DNA of 64,000 nucleotides from JAAUTT01 sp038213375 (GTDB lineage Bacteria; Bacteroidota; Bacteroidia; Bacteroidales; JAAUTT01): assembly GCA_038213375.1 (NCBI GenBank), contig JBBQTB010000029.1:1-64000 (forward strand). Direction: 5' to 3'. How positions within the stretch are numbered: the stretch's first letter is position 1; the number at the start of each line of letters is the position of its first letter. This document shows, piece after piece, positions 36,241-46,066 of the stretch. The notes beneath the pieces were generated by a model, which was not told where the DNA came from, searched no databases, and saw only the letters and a list, made by a program, of their open reading frames with translations. A program made the position numbers and the translations under genes.

Positions 36241-37962
36241 ATGAAACAAATTTCTAAAATTGCAATCTTAGGTTTTTCGATGTTGATATTTTTTTCCTGT
36301 TCGAAAAAACAAGATGTGCCTGCAATCATAGAAGACCCGACTATAATAGATCCGATAGATCCACCCATTGCCTCTACTATTGGTTTTTTTCTTGATGGAT
36401 GGCAACCCAAAACTTATGTGGCGCCTTCATATACTGAAGGAAGCATTGCCTCTAATGCAGGGGCAATAGTTACAGTGGATGCTGCTAACGTAATCACAAA
36501 AATACCATTAACCATCTTTGGACACAATGCCAATAACTGGATGTCGAGGATGTATAATGAGCCAGTTTTTATTAAACATTTAACAAATCTCAAGCCTAAT
36601 GTAATTCGATTTCCAGCAGGTAGCGGGAGTGATGTATATTTTTGGAACTGCGATAAAAACCAACCACCGACTGATGCACCATTGCGACTGCGAAAAGCTG
36701 ATGGCACCTATCAGACAGATTATTTGTATTCCTATGGCAAATCGGATGATAACTGGAAAGCTACTGTTGATGATTATTATTCGGTATTGCAACAAAGTAA
36801 AAGTGAGGGTCTAATTACGATTAATTATGGCTATGCCCGGTATGGAACCGGTTCTAACCCGGTGGCGGCCGCGGCGCATTTGGCCGCCGATTGGGTACGA
36901 TACGACATGGGTAGAACAAAATATTGGGAAATTGGCAATGAAAATTATGGTGATTGGGAATGGGGATATCGTATTGATGTAGATGCCAATAAAGACGGAC
37001 AACCAGAGTATTTAACCGGTAAACTCTATGCTCAGCATTTTAAAGTGTTTGCCGATTCTATGAAACGGGCGGCAACCCAAATCGGGAAGACCATTTATAT
37101 TGGTGCAGTGATGCAGGAGTCTCCTACCCAATCGTGGCAGACTAATACCACTCAAACATGGAATATCGGCATGATTCCCGAAGCAAATAATGTTCCGGAT
37201 TTTTATATCGGACATAACTACATTACACCTTATGGACAAAATTCAAACGCAAGCACTGTATTAAGTTCGGCTGCAACAGTTCCCGGCCAAATGATGGCTT
37301 TTATGAAAAGCGAAATTGAAAAGAATAGCGCCGTTATTAAGCCAATCATATTATCGGAATGGAACATGTGGGCACAAGATTCGAAACAGCAAGTTTCAAA
37401 TACCAGCGGAACATTTGCAGTTATTGTGCAGGCGGAAGCGCTCAAAAATAAATTTGGTTTGACTGCTCGTTGGGACTTGTACAATGGGTGGGGCAATGGC
37501 AACGATCATGGCCTATTCAGTACGGGTGATGAACCGGGAGTTGCACGTTGGAGTCCTCGACCATCATTTTATTACATGTACTTTTTCCAAAAATGTATCG
37601 GCGACCGCATGGTTGATGCAGCGGTAACCGGAAATAATTCTGTGAAGGCTTATGCTTCGACATTTGCCACTGGGCAGGGTAGTGTGGCATTAATAAATAC
37701 ATCCGCAACAGCGCAAAACGTCGAAGTGAAGCTTAAGAATTTTCGCATGGGAAGTCGTTTCTATTGGTATACAATGGAAGGTAGTAATGACAATGGCGAG
37801 TTCTCGAGAAAAGTGTCGGTAAATGGGTCAGGGTCAACTGCTGTTGCAGGTGGTCCGGCTGATTATGAAACCTTAAAGGCGATGTCAGCGCTTACCTCAA
37901 ATGGTATAAAGCTTTCTGTGCCTGCCTGGAGTGCGGTTTTTATAATGGTTGACTCCAAATAA
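36241..37962 (+). CDS. clan GH-A glycosidase, GH51-like, lipoprotein
   Basis: This 573-residue lipoprotein (lipobox F-F-S-C) has a (beta/alpha)8 domain of clan GH-A. The early I-R-F-P-A-G-S-G motif, the acid/base Glu in E-I-G-N-E-N-Y-G and the nucleophile Glu in L-S-E-W-N are seen in order, and a beta-sandwich domain closes the protein. This resembles alpha-L-arabinofuranosidases of GH51 and related families; GH30/39-like enzymes are possible. An in-frame ATG at 36184 would add 19 residues ahead of a perfect signal sequence, so 36241 is chosen. Its proline-rich tether after the Cys suggests display on the outer membrane. Confidence 0.8.
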   Translation: MKQISKIAILGFSMLIFFSCSKKQDVPAIIEDPTIIDPIDPPIASTIGFFLDGWQPKTYVAPSYTEGSIASNAGAIVTVDAANVITKIPLTIFGHNANNWMSRMYNEPVFIKHLTNLKPNVIRFPAGSGSDVYFWNCDKNQPPTDAPLRLRKADGTYQTDYLYSYGKSDDNWKATVDDYYSVLQQSKSEGLITINYGYARYGTGSNPVAAAAHLAADWVRYDMGRTKYWEIGNENYGDWEWGYRIDVDANKDGQPEYLTGKLYAQHFKVFADSMKRAATQIGKTIYIGAVMQESPTQSWQTNTTQTWNIGMIPEANNVPDFYIGHNYITPYGQNSNASTVLSSAATVPGQMMAFMKSEIEKNSAVIKPIILSEWNMWAQDSKQQVSNTSGTFAVIVQAEALKNKFGLTARWDLYNGWGNGNDHGLFSTGDEPGVARWSPRPSFYYMYFFQKCIGDRMVDAAVTGNNSVKAYASTFATGQGSVALINTSATAQNVEVKLKNFRMGSRFYWYTMEGSNDNGEFSRKVSVNGSGSTAVAGGPADYETLKAMSALTSNGIKLSVPAWSAVFIMVDSK

Positions 37963-37984
37963 TCTTTACTATAAAAATAAAACA

Positions 37985-39640
37985 ATGAAAATCTTAATGA
38001 TTATTGTGGCATATCTTGCATTCATTAATACTGCAAATGCCCAAAACCCAAGTCTTGTCAAGAACGAACATGGGGCAACTCAATTGATTGTTCATGGAAA
38101 ACCCTTTTTAATGTTGGCTGGTGAAATGAATAATTCATCGGGTTCCAATATTCCATACATGGAAAAAACACTGAAAACTTTGCACGAAGCTAAACTGAAT
38201 TCAGTTCTGGTTTCTGTTTCGTGGGAAATTATTGAACCAAAAGAAGGCGCTTTTGATTTTACTTCCGTTAATGAACTCATCAGGGTTGCCCGTGAAAATG
38301 ATATGAAACTGGGTATCTTGTGGTTTGGTTCATGGAAAAACGGCCTTTCGCCTTATTCGCCATTATGGGTTATTAGCGATACCAAACGATTCGCAAGGGT
38401 TAAAAACGACAAAGGTGTTAATACCCGCACCCTTTCGCCGCTCTGCTCTGCAACCAGAGATGCGGATAGCAAAGCCTTCACTGAACTTATGAAGCATATT
38501 GCGGTAATGGATAGCAAGGAAAACACCATCCTTATTATGCAAGTCGAAAATGAAGTGGGAACTTTAGGTCAGACAAGGGATTTGAGTGCAGAAGCCAACA
38601 AAGCTTTTGAATCGCAGGTACCGGCAGAAATTATTCAATACATTGTAAAAAACAGGAAAACATTGGGAATTGAGATAAAAACCGCTTGGGAAAACAACGG
38701 CTCAAAAACAAAAGGTTCCTGGGCCGAAGTTTTTGGAAAAAACGATGATACCGATTTGTTCTTTATGGCCTGGAATTATTCCCGCTACCTAAATGCAATT
38801 GCAGAATCGGGAAAGAAAGCATATCACATTCCTATATATGCCAACTGTTGGATGCCCAACCCACGTCCAAATCCAGGTAAACCAGGAAACTATCCCAGTG
38901 GTGGTCCTATTTTGACCGTACTCGATATTTGGAAAGCTGGGGCACCTTCCATTGATATGCTATCACCCGACCTATATGGCGGCGATTTCAAAGATGAAGC
39001 TAATTTTTTTCACCGGCCTGATAACCCCTTGTTTATACCCGAAACGAATACAAGTGAAGGTCCTGGAACATACTCATTTGCCGAACACGATGCCATCTGT
39101 TTTTCTCCTTTTGGAATTGATAACCAGGGCGGTGTAATGTCAAAGGAATATGGGATGTTAGATCAATTGATTCCAATTATTACACAATACCAAGGAAGTG
39201 GAAAAATGTTCGGACTATTTAAAAATCCAGCTGATACCATTGGTCGTGACATCAAATTAAGCAAAGATGTAACGGTTTCTATCAAGTTTCAGCGACCCTG
39301 GCGATTTTCGAATGCAACTGAAGAAAAAGATTTTTTTGGCAGGCCTAAAGTTCCAAGCAGTTATGGCCTATTGATACAAACTGGAGAGAATGATTTTATT
39401 GTGGCAGGTTTGAACCTGTCAGTCAGTGCGTTTTCAACAAACACCAAGAAGGAAGTATGGTTAAAAGATGCTTGGGAAGGTACATATGAAAATGGAATAT
39501 GGAAACCGCAAACACTCCATAATGGCGATGAAGCAGGCTTTTTACGCAGTGGCGATCCGGTTTATAGAATCGGGGCTTACCGCAAATATCCTTCAGAGCC
39601 TGCCATTTTTCATTTCAAGGTAGTTTCATACGACGGGTAA
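37985..39640 (+). CDS. GH35/GH42-like glycosidase (beta-galactosidase-like, DUF5597)
   Basis: This secreted enzyme (551 aa) has a signal peptide ending near T-A-N-A-Q and a TIM barrel with F-L-M-L-A-G-E-M-N-N-S-S-G at the start. The putative acid/base Glu is in M-Q-V-E-N-E-V-G and the nucleophile in I-P-E-T-N. A C-terminal beta domain (about 370-550) resembles DUF5597. Such enzymes are annotated as beta-galactosidases. The frame opens at 37949 inside the previous gene, but the ATG at 37985 starts a clear signal peptide. It lies 22 bp after the GH51-like gene, consistent with one operon. Confidence 0.82.
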   Translation: MKILMIIVAYLAFINTANAQNPSLVKNEHGATQLIVHGKPFLMLAGEMNNSSGSNIPYMEKTLKTLHEAKLNSVLVSVSWEIIEPKEGAFDFTSVNELIRVARENDMKLGILWFGSWKNGLSPYSPLWVISDTKRFARVKNDKGVNTRTLSPLCSATRDADSKAFTELMKHIAVMDSKENTILIMQVENEVGTLGQTRDLSAEANKAFESQVPAEIIQYIVKNRKTLGIEIKTAWENNGSKTKGSWAEVFGKNDDTDLFFMAWNYSRYLNAIAESGKKAYHIPIYANCWMPNPRPNPGKPGNYPSGGPILTVLDIWKAGAPSIDMLSPDLYGGDFKDEANFFHRPDNPLFIPETNTSEGPGTYSFAEHDAICFSPFGIDNQGGVMSKEYGMLDQLIPIITQYQGSGKMFGLFKNPADTIGRDIKLSKDVTVSIKFQRPWRFSNATEEKDFFGRPKVPSSYGLLIQTGENDFIVAGLNLSVSAFSTNTKKEVWLKDAWEGTYENGIWKPQTLHNGDEAGFLRSGDPVYRIGAYRKYPSEPAIFHFKVVSYDG

Positions 39641-39758
39641 GGACAATAATTGAAAGTATTCGTGTTGCTTTATTGAACATTGCATACGTAACTGTTAGTC
39701 ATTCAGCATAAAATTCAATACCAGGATAAAAATAACTCTTTGTTCTAAATGACAATCG

Positions 39759-40158
39759 ATGTCAAAAAACGCTAACTCCTGCAGAAACTTTATTAAGACC
39801 GTTGCTTTAAGTAGTGTGTCTGCTATCATACTTCCAATCCCTTTAGCCGCTTCAGAATATGATATGTTTGAAGATACATTCAAAAAGGATAAAGGTTTGA
39901 TTTTCCTATTTCAGGGTGATTCAATTGCTGATGGCAATAGGGGGCGAAACAGCGATCCAAACCATTTCATGAGGATGGTTATGCCTTTTACATCGCAAGC
40001 AGGATTGGATGTGATTTCCTGAGAAAAACCTGACGTTTATTAACCGCGGGATGAGTGGAAATAAAGTAACTGATTTGGCCAAACGCTGGTAAGAGGATGC
40101 CCTTGACCTAAATGCAGATGTTATGTAACATTATCAGAATTACGAAGAATTGAAATAA
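39759..40158 (+). pseudogene. degraded SGNH/GDSL hydrolase
   Basis: The first frame has a twin-arginine-like or Sec signal (F-I-K-T-V-A-L-S-S-V) and the GDSL block F-L-F-Q-G-D-S-I-A-D-G-N-R-G-R. It then breaks. G-Y-A-F-Y-I-A-S-R-I-G continues in another frame (from 39974), and F-I-N-R-G-M-S-G-N-K-V-T-D-L-A-K-R-W in a third (from 40021). TAA replaces a codon after R-W, a second TAA follows D-V-M, and the rest of the domain, including the Asp-His dyad, is missing apart from a stub. Two frameshifts, two stops and an internal deletion make this a clear pseudogene. Intact relatives are frequent among Bacteroidota glycan clusters, where they act as esterases. Confidence 0.85.
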
Positions 40159-40173
40159 GCTAATTTTCAAAAA

Positions 40174-41847
40174 ATGGACAGACGAAATTTTATTCAAACC
40201 ACCGGATTATCAATGGCAGCAATGTTGCTGAACAATGCCATGTTTGGACATTCAAAATCAGACAATCAACCATTAGTTAATTTGCCCGACGAAGTAACAG
40301 GCATTGTAAACGATTCTTTTGTAAGGCTTTCCGGCAAGGGTAACCAATGGATTTATAAGGAAGTTATAGTTGACATTATTAATACCGGCGCTAGTTTAGC
40401 AATTGAGATACAAGCCCCGAAAGTGAGACTTAGCTCCATTATGTTAAGTTGGAAAATACCGGTAAAAATGGGCTCGCGAATTTTAAACGACCATTGGGAA
40501 CGCACATATGGCGATGTTTCATGGCATAAATACATTGATACTGAGATCTTGCCCTGGTATTTTATGGAATACGATGGCAAAAACACCAGTGGATTTGGGG
40601 TTAAAACAGGTTGTAATACTTTTTGCTCGTGGAAGATAGGGGTCGATAATTTAAGTTTGGAACTCAATACCCTTTCCGGAGGTAACGGTGTTGAATTAGG
40701 CAACAGAACACTAAAAGCGGCAGAGATTGTGAGTGCCAAAAGCGAATTAGGCGAATCGCCTTTCGAAACCGTTCGAAGATTTGCCAAAATAATGTGTAAA
40801 AAATCCCGGATACCCAAACAGCCGGTTTATGGAATAAATGACTGGTATTTTAGTTATGGCAACACCTCCGAAAAACTGATTATAGCACATACTGAAATGA
40901 TGGCTCCCATGGCAGAAGGATTGGAAAATCGTCCTTTTTCGATGATAGATGCCGGATGGTTTCAAGGTCCATCATGGGCTCCTGATGATTGCTGTTGGGG
41001 CGATAATATGAATACCCCCGATAAAAATTTTCCCGACATGGCTAAATTGGCCGATAAAATAAAAAAAATTGGATGGCGTCCCGGAATTTGGACGCGACCA
41101 TTGTGTGGGAGTGAAAAAAGTTCGGTTTCGCTGATGCTTCCGCTTATAAATGGAAGAGAAGAAAAAAAACCGGTTCTCGATCCATCTATTCCTGAAAACC
41201 TTGAAAAAATAAAAAATTATTTCAAACTATATAACCAATGGGGTTACGAAATGGTAAAGTTCGATTTTACCACATTTGATATTCTGGGTAAATGGGGTTT
41301 TGAAATGCTGCGCGACAATTCCATAACAGCATCGGGGTGGAACATGTACGATAAATCGAAAACGAATGCCGAAATAATTCTCAACCTGTATAAAACCATA
41401 CGTGATGCTGCCGGAGAAACATACATTATTAGTTGTAATACGATAAGCCACCTTGCGGCAGGTTTGTTCGAAATAAACCGTATTGGCGACGACACTTCCG
41501 GCAACGAATGGTCCCGGACGCGCAAGATGGGTGTAAACACGTTAGCATTCAGAGGCATACATCAGGGCATATTTTATGCAGCCGATGGCGATTGTGTAGG
41601 ATTAACGCGCAATGTGCCTTGGGAAAAGAACAAGCAATGGATGGAACTTTTGGCCAAGAGCGGTACACCTCTTTTTATTTCAGCTCAGTCAGATGCAACG
41701 GGCGAAGAACAAAAAGCTACCATTAAAACATGTTTCAAATTAGCCTCGCAAAATTTGCCTGTAGCCGAGCCTTTGGATTGGATGGAAACACCATTTCCAA
41801 CAAAATGGAAACTGAATGGAAAAATTGAAAATTTCAACTGGGATTAA
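40174..41847 (+). CDS. GH36-like alpha-galactosidase (melibiase family)
   Basis: This 557-residue protein has an export signal beginning D-R-R-N-F-I-Q (twin-arginine-like), an N-terminal beta domain (about 40-210) and a clan-D barrel. D-A-G-W-F occurs near 265. The nucleophile Asp is in V-K-F-D-F near 355 and the acid/base Asp in I-G-D-D-T-S near 430. It probably removes alpha-galactose or a similar sugar and complements the GH27 enzyme. It follows the pseudogene by 15 bp on the same strand, at the end of the cluster. Confidence 0.82.
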   Translation: MDRRNFIQTTGLSMAAMLLNNAMFGHSKSDNQPLVNLPDEVTGIVNDSFVRLSGKGNQWIYKEVIVDIINTGASLAIEIQAPKVRLSSIMLSWKIPVKMGSRILNDHWERTYGDVSWHKYIDTEILPWYFMEYDGKNTSGFGVKTGCNTFCSWKIGVDNLSLELNTLSGGNGVELGNRTLKAAEIVSAKSELGESPFETVRRFAKIMCKKSRIPKQPVYGINDWYFSYGNTSEKLIIAHTEMMAPMAEGLENRPFSMIDAGWFQGPSWAPDDCCWGDNMNTPDKNFPDMAKLADKIKKIGWRPGIWTRPLCGSEKSSVSLMLPLINGREEKKPVLDPSIPENLEKIKNYFKLYNQWGYEMVKFDFTTFDILGKWGFEMLRDNSITASGWNMYDKSKTNAEIILNLYKTIRDAAGETYIISCNTISHLAAGLFEINRIGDDTSGNEWSRTRKMGVNTLAFRGIHQGIFYAADGDCVGLTRNVPWEKNKQWMELLAKSGTPLFISAQSDATGEEQKATIKTCFKLASQNLPVAEPLDWMETPFPTKWKLNGKIENFNWD

Positions 41848-41997
41848 AGCCAAACTGTTTTAAAGGATGATCAACTAACACAATGACTTCACATTTATTC
41901 TTCAAACACACTGTTGTATTGCAATGGTATCCAATTGTCTCATCATTTTGGGAGTATCAAAAAATACTAAAATATCCATCCATGTACTAAATCTATA

Positions 41998-42438
41998 TTA
42001 GTTCAACCTTTTCCTGTATCCATTAACTTTATCAACTCCATAACCCAATGTCTCATATAATTTGTGTGCTCCGGATCTATGTTCACTTGATACAAATAAA
42101 ATCGTTGTGCAATGATTCATTATTGCATGTTCTTCTAATCTTTGCATCAATTGTTTTGCAATCCCCAATCTTCTATAGCCATTTAATACAACAACGTTTT
42201 CAACTACCATAAACGGAAGACATTTTCCGAACAATTCACTACAAACAATTCCCATTACAGAGCCAACCAGTCTAAAATCAAGCTTTGCACATAATATAAT
42301 ATAGTTGGAATTATCCTTAATTTGATTAAACACTTCTGTCATCCGATTAAAATCAGTTGTGGAACTCTCAAAACCATCTTCGTATAATAATTTAATGCCA
42401 TTTAAATCATCAACGGTTAATTTGTCAATTGCTATCAT
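41998..42438 (-). CDS. GNAT family N-acetyltransferase
   Basis: This 146-residue GCN5-related acetyltransferase has the acetyl-CoA pyrophosphate loop G-Y-R-R-L-G-I-A near residues 105-112, preceded by the V-E-N-V-V-V strand and followed by Y-E-T-L-G-Y. Substrate is unknown. It stands alone between the glycosidase cluster and the second ABC exporter, and points away from both. Confidence 0.88.
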   Translation of the reverse strand: MIAIDKLTVDDLNGIKLLYEDGFESSTTDFNRMTEVFNQIKDNSNYIILCAKLDFRLVGSVMGIVCSELFGKCLPFMVVENVVVLNGYRRLGIAKQLMQRLEEHAIMNHCTTILFVSSEHRSGAHKLYETLGYGVDKVNGYRKRLN

Positions 42439-42647
42439 TTTTTAAAATCTTATTTTATCTAACCTATTAATTATAAAGTCACTAATGAAATAACGCTTTA
42501 TGTGAATATCGGCATATTGCAGTTCAATCATATTACCTGATTTAAACTCAAAAACCATCTTTCCGGGGGTGAAAACTGCCCAACGGTCGGTTATATTTTC
42601 AAAGTGGGTTATGCCTATCTACTTTTACATCAAATATAACAAACAAT

Positions 42648-43988
42648 ATGAAAGCAAGAATTTATATCACTGTTGGTTTTTTCCTCGCAATAAACCTGAC
42701 AATGGTTTGGGCACAGGGACAATCTGCCGATTCCATCTGGACATTGCAAAACTGCATTCAATATTCCCTTAACAAAAACATCGACGTTCGTAAATCAAGC
42801 CTTACGGTGGAAAAGAACATGGTGAATTCTGATCAGGCAAAGGCCAGCCGTTTTCCAATGGTAAATGCCTCCATTTCCCAAAACCAAAGCTGGAGCAAAT
42901 CGGTGGACATAAACAATCAATACGGAAGTTATTCATCGGATAGAAGCACAAATTATGGAGTTAACTCCAGTGTGGTATTGTTTAATGGCAACAGAATTAC
43001 CAATTATATAAAGCAATCAGAGATTTCGTTTAAAGCCAGCAAATACGATGCCGAAACGATGAAAGAAAGTATTAGTTTAAGTGTGATGGATGCTTATCTG
43101 CAAGTACTTTATTCGGAAGAGCTGGTTAAAAACAGTAACAAACAGGTTGAATCTACTACTCAACAATTATTGTTAGCTCAGGAACGAATGAATTTAGGAG
43201 CTATTGCAAAATCGGTGTATTTGCAAGTTAAATCGCAACTTGCCACCGAAAAGCTAACCCTTGCAAACGCCCACAAACAGCTTGCACTAAATAAACTAAG
43301 TTTGATGCAGCTTATGGAACTTCCGGTTTCGGAAAATTTTACCGTTGTACATCCAAATATAAACGATTCTATCAACCGAAACATAAAGCCCGATGCACAA
43401 ACCGTTTTTAACAAAGCGTTAGGAATAAAACCTCAGATAAAAAGTTCGGAATTGAATCTGCAATACACACAAATTAGTGTTGATATTGCCAGCGCCGGAT
43501 ATCTTCCTCAATTATCGCTAAGTGGCGGCCTCAGTACGGGTTATTCCAGTTTTAACAACGGAATCACCTATGGATCGCAGGTAGGGAATCGACTTACTCC
43601 TACCATAGGTCTCACGCTGTCCATACCCATCTACCAGAATAAACAGGTACGTTCCAAAGTATCGATGGCAAAAATTGACACAAAAACGGCTGATTTAAAC
43701 AATACATATATTAAAAATCTATTGCGTAAATCTGTAGAACAGGCCTGTGTTGACGTTTCTGCTTCCGAAATTGAGTTTGATGCAAGCCGTGAACAGTTCA
43801 ATGCAGCAATGGAGTCATACCAGGTGGCTGAAGAAAAATTTAATCAGGGATTATTGAATTCGATCGATTTTATCATTCAGAAAACCAATCTTATAACAGC
43901 GGAGAGTAAATTTTTACAGTCGAAATTCAACCTCCTTTTCACCTACAAAACACTAGATTTTTATAATGGAGTTCCATTAGCGCTATAA
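42648..43988 (+). CDS. TolC family outer-membrane channel (ABC exporter 2)
   Basis: This 446-residue TolC-like protein has a signal peptide ending near V-W-A-Q-G-Q and the segment W-T-L-Q-N-C-I-Q-Y-S-L-N-K-N typical of TolC N-termini. Long helical repeats follow. It opens a plus-strand operon with a MacA-like adaptor, an ATPase, a MacB-like permease and a LytS/LytTR pair. The next start is 32 bp after its stop. Confidence 0.9.
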   Translation: MKARIYITVGFFLAINLTMVWAQGQSADSIWTLQNCIQYSLNKNIDVRKSSLTVEKNMVNSDQAKASRFPMVNASISQNQSWSKSVDINNQYGSYSSDRSTNYGVNSSVVLFNGNRITNYIKQSEISFKASKYDAETMKESISLSVMDAYLQVLYSEELVKNSNKQVESTTQQLLLAQERMNLGAIAKSVYLQVKSQLATEKLTLANAHKQLALNKLSLMQLMELPVSENFTVVHPNINDSINRNIKPDAQTVFNKALGIKPQIKSSELNLQYTQISVDIASAGYLPQLSLSGGLSTGYSSFNNGITYGSQVGNRLTPTIGLTLSIPIYQNKQVRSKVSMAKIDTKTADLNNTYIKNLLRKSVEQACVDVSASEIEFDASREQFNAAMESYQVAEEKFNQGLLNSIDFIIQKTNLITAESKFLQSKFNLLFTYKTLDFYNGVPLAL

Positions 43989-44020
43989 TATCAAATCGTC
44001 ACAATTTTAAATTATACAAA

Positions 44021-45283
44021 ATGAAAAAACATAAAACAAAAATTATCGCAGGATTTGTTATTGGCATCATTATCTTTATTTTCGCCATCAATTCGTGCAA
44101 GAAAAATGTTCAAACTTTTTCTTTCGAAACTATAAAAGTTATTCGGGGAACAGTTAACAACAGTGTTACCGCCACAGGTACTGTACAGGCAATTAAGACT
44201 GTGGCTGTTGGCACACAGGTGTCGGGAGTTATTAATAAGCTCTATGCCGATTTTAATTCGGTAGTTAAAAGAGGTGATTTACTTGCAGAATTAGACAAAA
44301 CGCCACTTTTAGCTAATCTTGATAATGCTCAGGCAACACTTGATGATGCCAACTCTGAAGTAGCTTATCAAACGGCAAACTACAATCGGGTAAAGGCGCT
44401 CAACGATAAAAGTCTGGTGGCTCAGAGCGACTTCGACCTTGCTTTATATAATTACAATAAAGCTCAAACATCACTGAAGATGGCCAGGTCCAATTATAGT
44501 AAGGCAAAAATCAATCTCGATTATGCCACCATATATTCTCCTATCGATGGTGTTGTTTTAAATCGTGCGGTTGATGAAGGACAAACGGTTGCTGCCAGTT
44601 TTAGTACACCAACGCTTTTTTCCATTGCAAAAGATCTTACTCAAATGCAGGTGGCTGCCAATATTGACGAAGCTGATATTGGACAAATAAAGGATGGACA
44701 AATAGTAGAGTTCACTGTTGATGCTTTTCCTGAAATGAAATTTACTGGTAAGGTAACTGAAATTCGTTTGCAATCGACCACCACTTCAAATGTGGTTACT
44801 TATACGGTAATTGTTCAGGCGCCGAATCCTGAAAAGAAACTGATGCCGGGCATGACAGCCAATATCGTCGTCATCGTCGAAAAAAGTGATAATGTGTTGA
44901 TTGTTCCCGGTAAAGCGCTTCGATTTAAGGCCGATACAGCAGTGTTGCAGGCTTATGTCAGCAGTTTGCCGGAAAAAGAATGGTTTAAAATAATGTATGA
45001 TGTGAAACCTGGTAATAATAAATCGGGACTAACTACGATTCAAGGCCCTAGGGTAGATAGCACTATTGCTCCAACCACCACAATTTGGGTAAAAAAAGGG
45101 AATGTATTGCAAGCCGTTTCAGTTGAAACGGGAATTAATGATGGCATCAATGCCGAAGCTAAATCAGGATTAAACGAAGGGGATGAAGTCATTATTTCTA
45201 TGACATCCTCTGGTAAAAACGAAATTAAAAAAGCATCAGGCAGCCCTTTTATTCCAAAGCTTCCTGGTCAAGCAAAAAAATAA
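44021..45283 (+). CDS. MacA-like periplasmic adaptor (ABC exporter 2)
   Basis: This 420-residue membrane-fusion protein has one N-terminal membrane segment that carries a Cys in I-N-S-C-K-K, so it may be a lipoprotein or only anchored. The lipoyl motif is split (V-G-T-Q-V-S-G-V-I at one side, S-P-I-D-G-V-V-L-N at the other) around a coiled hairpin (about 100-165). The beta domains include V-A-A-N-I-D-E-A-D-I-G-Q-I, a MacA-like pattern. It follows the TolC gene and precedes the ATPase by 2 nt. Confidence 0.9.
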   Translation: MKKHKTKIIAGFVIGIIIFIFAINSCKKNVQTFSFETIKVIRGTVNNSVTATGTVQAIKTVAVGTQVSGVINKLYADFNSVVKRGDLLAELDKTPLLANLDNAQATLDDANSEVAYQTANYNRVKALNDKSLVAQSDFDLALYNYNKAQTSLKMARSNYSKAKINLDYATIYSPIDGVVLNRAVDEGQTVAASFSTPTLFSIAKDLTQMQVAANIDEADIGQIKDGQIVEFTVDAFPEMKFTGKVTEIRLQSTTTSNVVTYTVIVQAPNPEKKLMPGMTANIVVIVEKSDNVLIVPGKALRFKADTAVLQAYVSSLPEKEWFKIMYDVKPGNNKSGLTTIQGPRVDSTIAPTTTIWVKKGNVLQAVSVETGINDGINAEAKSGLNEGDEVIISMTSSGKNEIKKASGSPFIPKLPGQAKK

Positions 45284-45285
45284 AT

Positions 45286-46047
45286 ATGGAAGCCATGCAA
45301 AAGACAATTATAGAAGTGAGTCATTTAAAAATGAATTATTACATCGGAGAGGTTACCGTTCATGCATTACGGGGGGTTAACTTCGCAATTGAGGAAGGAG
45401 ATTTTATCGCTATAATGGGTGCCAGCGGTTCCGGAAAATCAACCATGCTCAATATTCTCGGATGTCTCGATAAACCAACTTCAGGAACTTACATGCTTGA
45501 TGGAATAAACATTGGAGATCGTACTAAAAATGAATTGGCAACCTTACGGAACGAGAAATTAGGGTTTGTGTTCCAATCTTACAATTTATTGGCACGTACC
45601 ACTGCATTGGAAAATGTTGAACTGCCATTGCTCTACAACCGGAAAATAAAATCGAAAGATCGCAGAGAGCTAGCTACAGAGGCCCTTCGGTCAGTGGGGT
45701 TGTTAGATCGGATGCACCATATGCCAAATCAACTGTCGGGTGGCCAGCAACAACGTGTTGCCATTGCCCGTTCTCTGGTTAATGACCCGGTGGTTATCCT
45801 GGCTGATGAAGCAACGGGTAATCTTGATACGCAGACTTCTTATGAAATAATGGCCTTATTTCAGGAACTGAATGAGAGGGGGAAAACCATTGTGTTCGTA
45901 ACTCACGAGCCAGACATCGCACTTTTTACAAAAACTAACGTGATTTTTAAAGATGGATTAATCCAAAAAAATCTGGTGGTTTCTGAGCGGTCAAATGCAC
46001 GCGAAATGCTGGCTAATATGCCGGTTTTAGCAGATGAAATTGAATAA
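45286..46047 (+). CDS. MacB-type ABC ATPase (ABC exporter 2)
   Basis: This 253-residue ATP-binding subunit has Walker A G-A-S-G-S-G-K-S, Q-loop F-V-F-Q-S-Y-N-L-L, signature L-S-G-G-Q-Q-Q-R, Walker B V-V-I-L-A-D-E and switch H in T-H-E. In MacB proper this domain is fused to the permease; here it is a separate gene 19 bp ahead of it. It is about 25 residues longer at the C-terminus than the LolD type. Confidence 0.93.
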   Translation: MEAMQKTIIEVSHLKMNYYIGEVTVHALRGVNFAIEEGDFIAIMGASGSGKSTMLNILGCLDKPTSGTYMLDGINIGDRTKNELATLRNEKLGFVFQSYNLLARTTALENVELPLLYNRKIKSKDRRELATEALRSVGLLDRMHHMPNQLSGGQQQRVAIARSLVNDPVVILADEATGNLDTQTSYEIMALFQELNERGKTIVFVTHEPDIALFTKTNVIFKDGLIQKNLVVSERSNAREMLANMPVLADEIE

Positions 46048-46066
46048 TATTTAATACGGATTACTT

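Noticed and set aside
42555..42580. Second sigma-54-like site before the second ABC exporter
   Set aside because: GG-N10-GC can be drawn in the sequence but both the TGGCAC and TTGC halves match poorly, and the local regulator is of the LytTR class, which does not need sigma-54.
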